A stretch of DNA of 5,433 nucleotides from an uncultured Pirellulaceae bacterium. Its GTDB lineage: Bacteria; Planctomycetota; Planctomycetia; Pirellulales; Pirellulaceae. The position numbers and the translations under genes are program-made. Within the stretch, counting starts at the first letter, position 1. Each line of letters begins with the position of its first letter. The DNA lies in the NCBI GenBank assembly GCA_947258905.1, contig CAMYKF010000220.1, positions 1 through 5,433 on the forward strand, written 5' to 3'. Positions 4,018 through 5,433 of the stretch are shown piece after piece. The notes under the pieces were generated by a model. The model was not told the DNA's origin. It did no database searches and saw only the letters and a list, made by a program, of their open reading frames with translations.

Positions 4018-5433
4018 ATGGCACTGACGCACGTATTCATCCTGGGATTCGGCGTGCTGCTGATCGGTATTCCCATCCTGCTGCACATGCTGATGCAGCC
4101 CAAACCGAAAGCGCACCAGTTTCCGGCGTTGCGTTTCGTCCGCCAGATGCATCGCACTAACCAGCGCAGTCTGCAGTTGCGGCACTGGTTGTTGATGTTG
4201 TTGCGATGCCTGTTGCTGCTGGCTCTGGCCGCGGCCTTTGCACGTCCCAGCACCACGTCCAATGCCTTTGGAAACTGGCTGGGGCTGGGAGCGGGCGTCT
4301 TGTTGAGTCTGTTGGTGGGATTGCTGTTTCTGTACGCACTTGTCTGGTCGCGACCCGCCAACATCCCGCTGGCGCTGATCGTGGGAGCGGTTCTGGCACT
4401 GGTGCTGGCCTGGACCGGTTACGCGGGTATGACGGCGTTCAGCCAGAACACCAAACATGTGCTGGCCGACCAGCAGGCGCCGGTGTCGACTGTGTTGCTC
4501 GTCGACAGCTCGCCGCGATTGAGTTACCGCAGCGAGAATCAAAAGCTGTTACAAAAAGTGCAGGACCAGGGCCGCTGGTTGATCAGTCAGTTGCCATTGA
4601 ACAGCAAGATTGCCGTGATGGAGACCGATGGCGAGAAGCCGTTCTTTTCCGTCGACATCGGAGCGGCGCGGAAACGTCTGAACACCATGGATATCAACTA
4701 TGCGGCGATGCCCATCCCCGATTCGCTGACTCAGGCTGTACAGTTCCTTGCCGATACGGAATCCGAACGCAAGGAAGTCTACGTGTTTTCCGATTTGACT
4801 CGCGTCAGCTGGCTGAATTCGGGCGAAGGTCTCAAGACGCTGCTGGAGGATTACCCGGAAGTCAGTCTATTTGTGATTGACGTCGGTGTTGAAGACCCGA
4901 TCAATTTTTCGCTGGACCAGTTGCAACTGGCCGCCACATCCATTCCGGCTCGCGGGCAACTGGAGATCGACACGCAGATTCGCTCGACCGGGCCGGGCAA
5001 GATGCTGTTGTTGACGCTGAACCTGGAAAAACCTGATCCCACACGCCCGGTGCGACGCGACGGTGAGACCCTGGTACCCGACAAGCACTGGACTCGTGTT
5101 ACCAATTTCGATGTCGGTGACAATTCCCTGACGTCCGCCAAAATTGTATTGCAGGACGATGTGCCCGAAGGCATTCATCATGGCTGGGTGGAGATCGAAG
5201 GCGGAGATTCGCTGCCCGAGGACGACCGTCGTTATTTCACCATTGAAGTGCGGCCAGCGTGGCCGGTGCTGGTCGTGCGCCCCAATGGAGTCACGCCCGA
5301 TAATCTGGTTGACGTGCTGGAAACGGCCGGGGGCATGTTTGATGTCCGCGTGATCGAACAACGCCAGCTCGCAGGCGAACCCATGTCGGATTACAACGCC
5401 ATTTTTCTGCTCAACCCCGAACCGATCACCGAT
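4018..5433 (+). CDS. BatA-domain membrane protein with VWA-like region, 3' end beyond window
   Basis: The first 472 residues are present and the frame is still open at the right edge. Residues 1-77 match the BatA N-terminal region: helix at about 5-25, the basic KPKAHQFPALRF stretch, a second helix at about 57-74, then ARP. Two more hydrophobic segments follow (about 88-109 and 116-135), giving four likely membrane helices. A VWA-like domain begins at STVLLVDSS (157-165) and includes VFSDL (256-260). Its MIDAS is degenerate: Asp163 and Ser165 are present but the last Ser of DxSxS is Arg167. From about 295 come beta-rich, Ig-like segments (for example LEIDTQIRSTGPG, 315-327), and from about 415 what may be the start of a glutamine-amidotransferase-like domain often found at the end of such proteins. 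It is probably a membrane partner of the DUF58 protein. The exact function is unknown. Confidence 0.85.
   Translation, partial: MALTHVFILGFGVLLIGIPILLHMLMQPKPKAHQFPALRFVRQMHRTNQRSLQLRHWLLMLLRCLLLLALAAAFARPSTTSNAFGNWLGLGAGVLLSLLVGLLFLYALVWSRPANIPLALIVGAVLALVLAWTGYAGMTAFSQNTKHVLADQQAPVSTVLLVDSSPRLSYRSENQKLLQKVQDQGRWLISQLPLNSKIAVMETDGEKPFFSVDIGAARKRLNTMDINYAAMPIPDSLTQAVQFLADTESERKEVYVFSDLTRVSWLNSGEGLKTLLEDYPEVSLFVIDVGVEDPINFSLDQLQLAATSIPARGQLEIDTQIRSTGPGKMLLLTLNLEKPDPTRPVRRDGETLVPDKHWTRVTNFDVGDNSLTSAKIVLQDDVPEGIHHGWVEIEGGDSLPEDDRRYFTIEVRPAWPVLVVRPNGVTPDNLVDVLETAGGMFDVRVIEQRQLAGEPMSDYNAIFLLNPEPITD

Noticed and set aside
3311..4024. Long minus-strand open frame over the DUF58 gene
   Set aside because: It is antisense to a clear DUF58 coding region and has no family features of its own.
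4206..4880. 224-codon plus-strand frame inside the BatA-domain gene
   Set aside because: The frame starting at 4018 gives convincing membrane helices and VWA-like motifs over the same stretch; the other frame gives low-complexity, motif-free protein.

Overview
The window holds four protein genes, all on the + strand, and two gene-poor gaps packed with palindromic and tandem repeats. Base composition is moderately GC-rich. The gene families (a DeoC of the eukaryote-like type, and a DUF58 protein followed by a BatA-domain protein with a VWA-like fold), the large gaps with inverted repeat pairs and the near absence of Shine-Dalgarno sites suggest a planctomycete, perhaps Pirellulaceae. This is a judgement from protein and repeat style, not from a marker gene.

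Layout: (1) Positions 1-88 are four perfect tandem copies of a 22-base unit, cut by the left window edge, directly upstream of deoC. (2) 118-1044 is deoC, deoxyribose-phosphate aldolase, with all catalytic residues. (3) 1045-1465 is noncoding. It has a T8 run, a REP-like palindrome, a perfect 19-bp hairpin with a T-rich tail (likely terminator), a second REP-like palindrome in the opposite orientation, and further inverted repeats. (4) 1466-2896 is an NAD(P)-dependent aldehyde dehydrogenase that lacks, in frame, about 25 residues including the ELGGK segment with the general-base glutamate. (5) 2897-3121 is noncoding, with a second inverted pair of REP-like palindromes of another family and an inverted array of degenerate hexamers. 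(6) 3122-4015 encodes a DUF58 protein with an intact MIDAS-like site. (7) 4018-5433 is the start of a BatA-domain membrane protein that runs off the right edge.

Function: DeoC splits deoxyribose 5-phosphate into glyceraldehyde 3-phosphate and acetaldehyde, and an aldehyde dehydrogenase next door would normally oxidise the acetaldehyde, so the first two genes look like a deoxynucleoside-catabolism pair. As read here the dehydrogenase should be catalytically dead or badly impaired. The last two genes form a separate, tightly spaced unit of the MoxR/DUF58/BatA type, but no MoxR ATPase gene lies directly upstream in the window.

The most notable observations are the missing catalytic segment of the dehydrogenase, the two inverted REP-like pairs whose inner stem dinucleotides differ in a fully compensatory way, and the inverted hexamer array ahead of the DUF58 gene. 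No complete new multi-gene system is evident.
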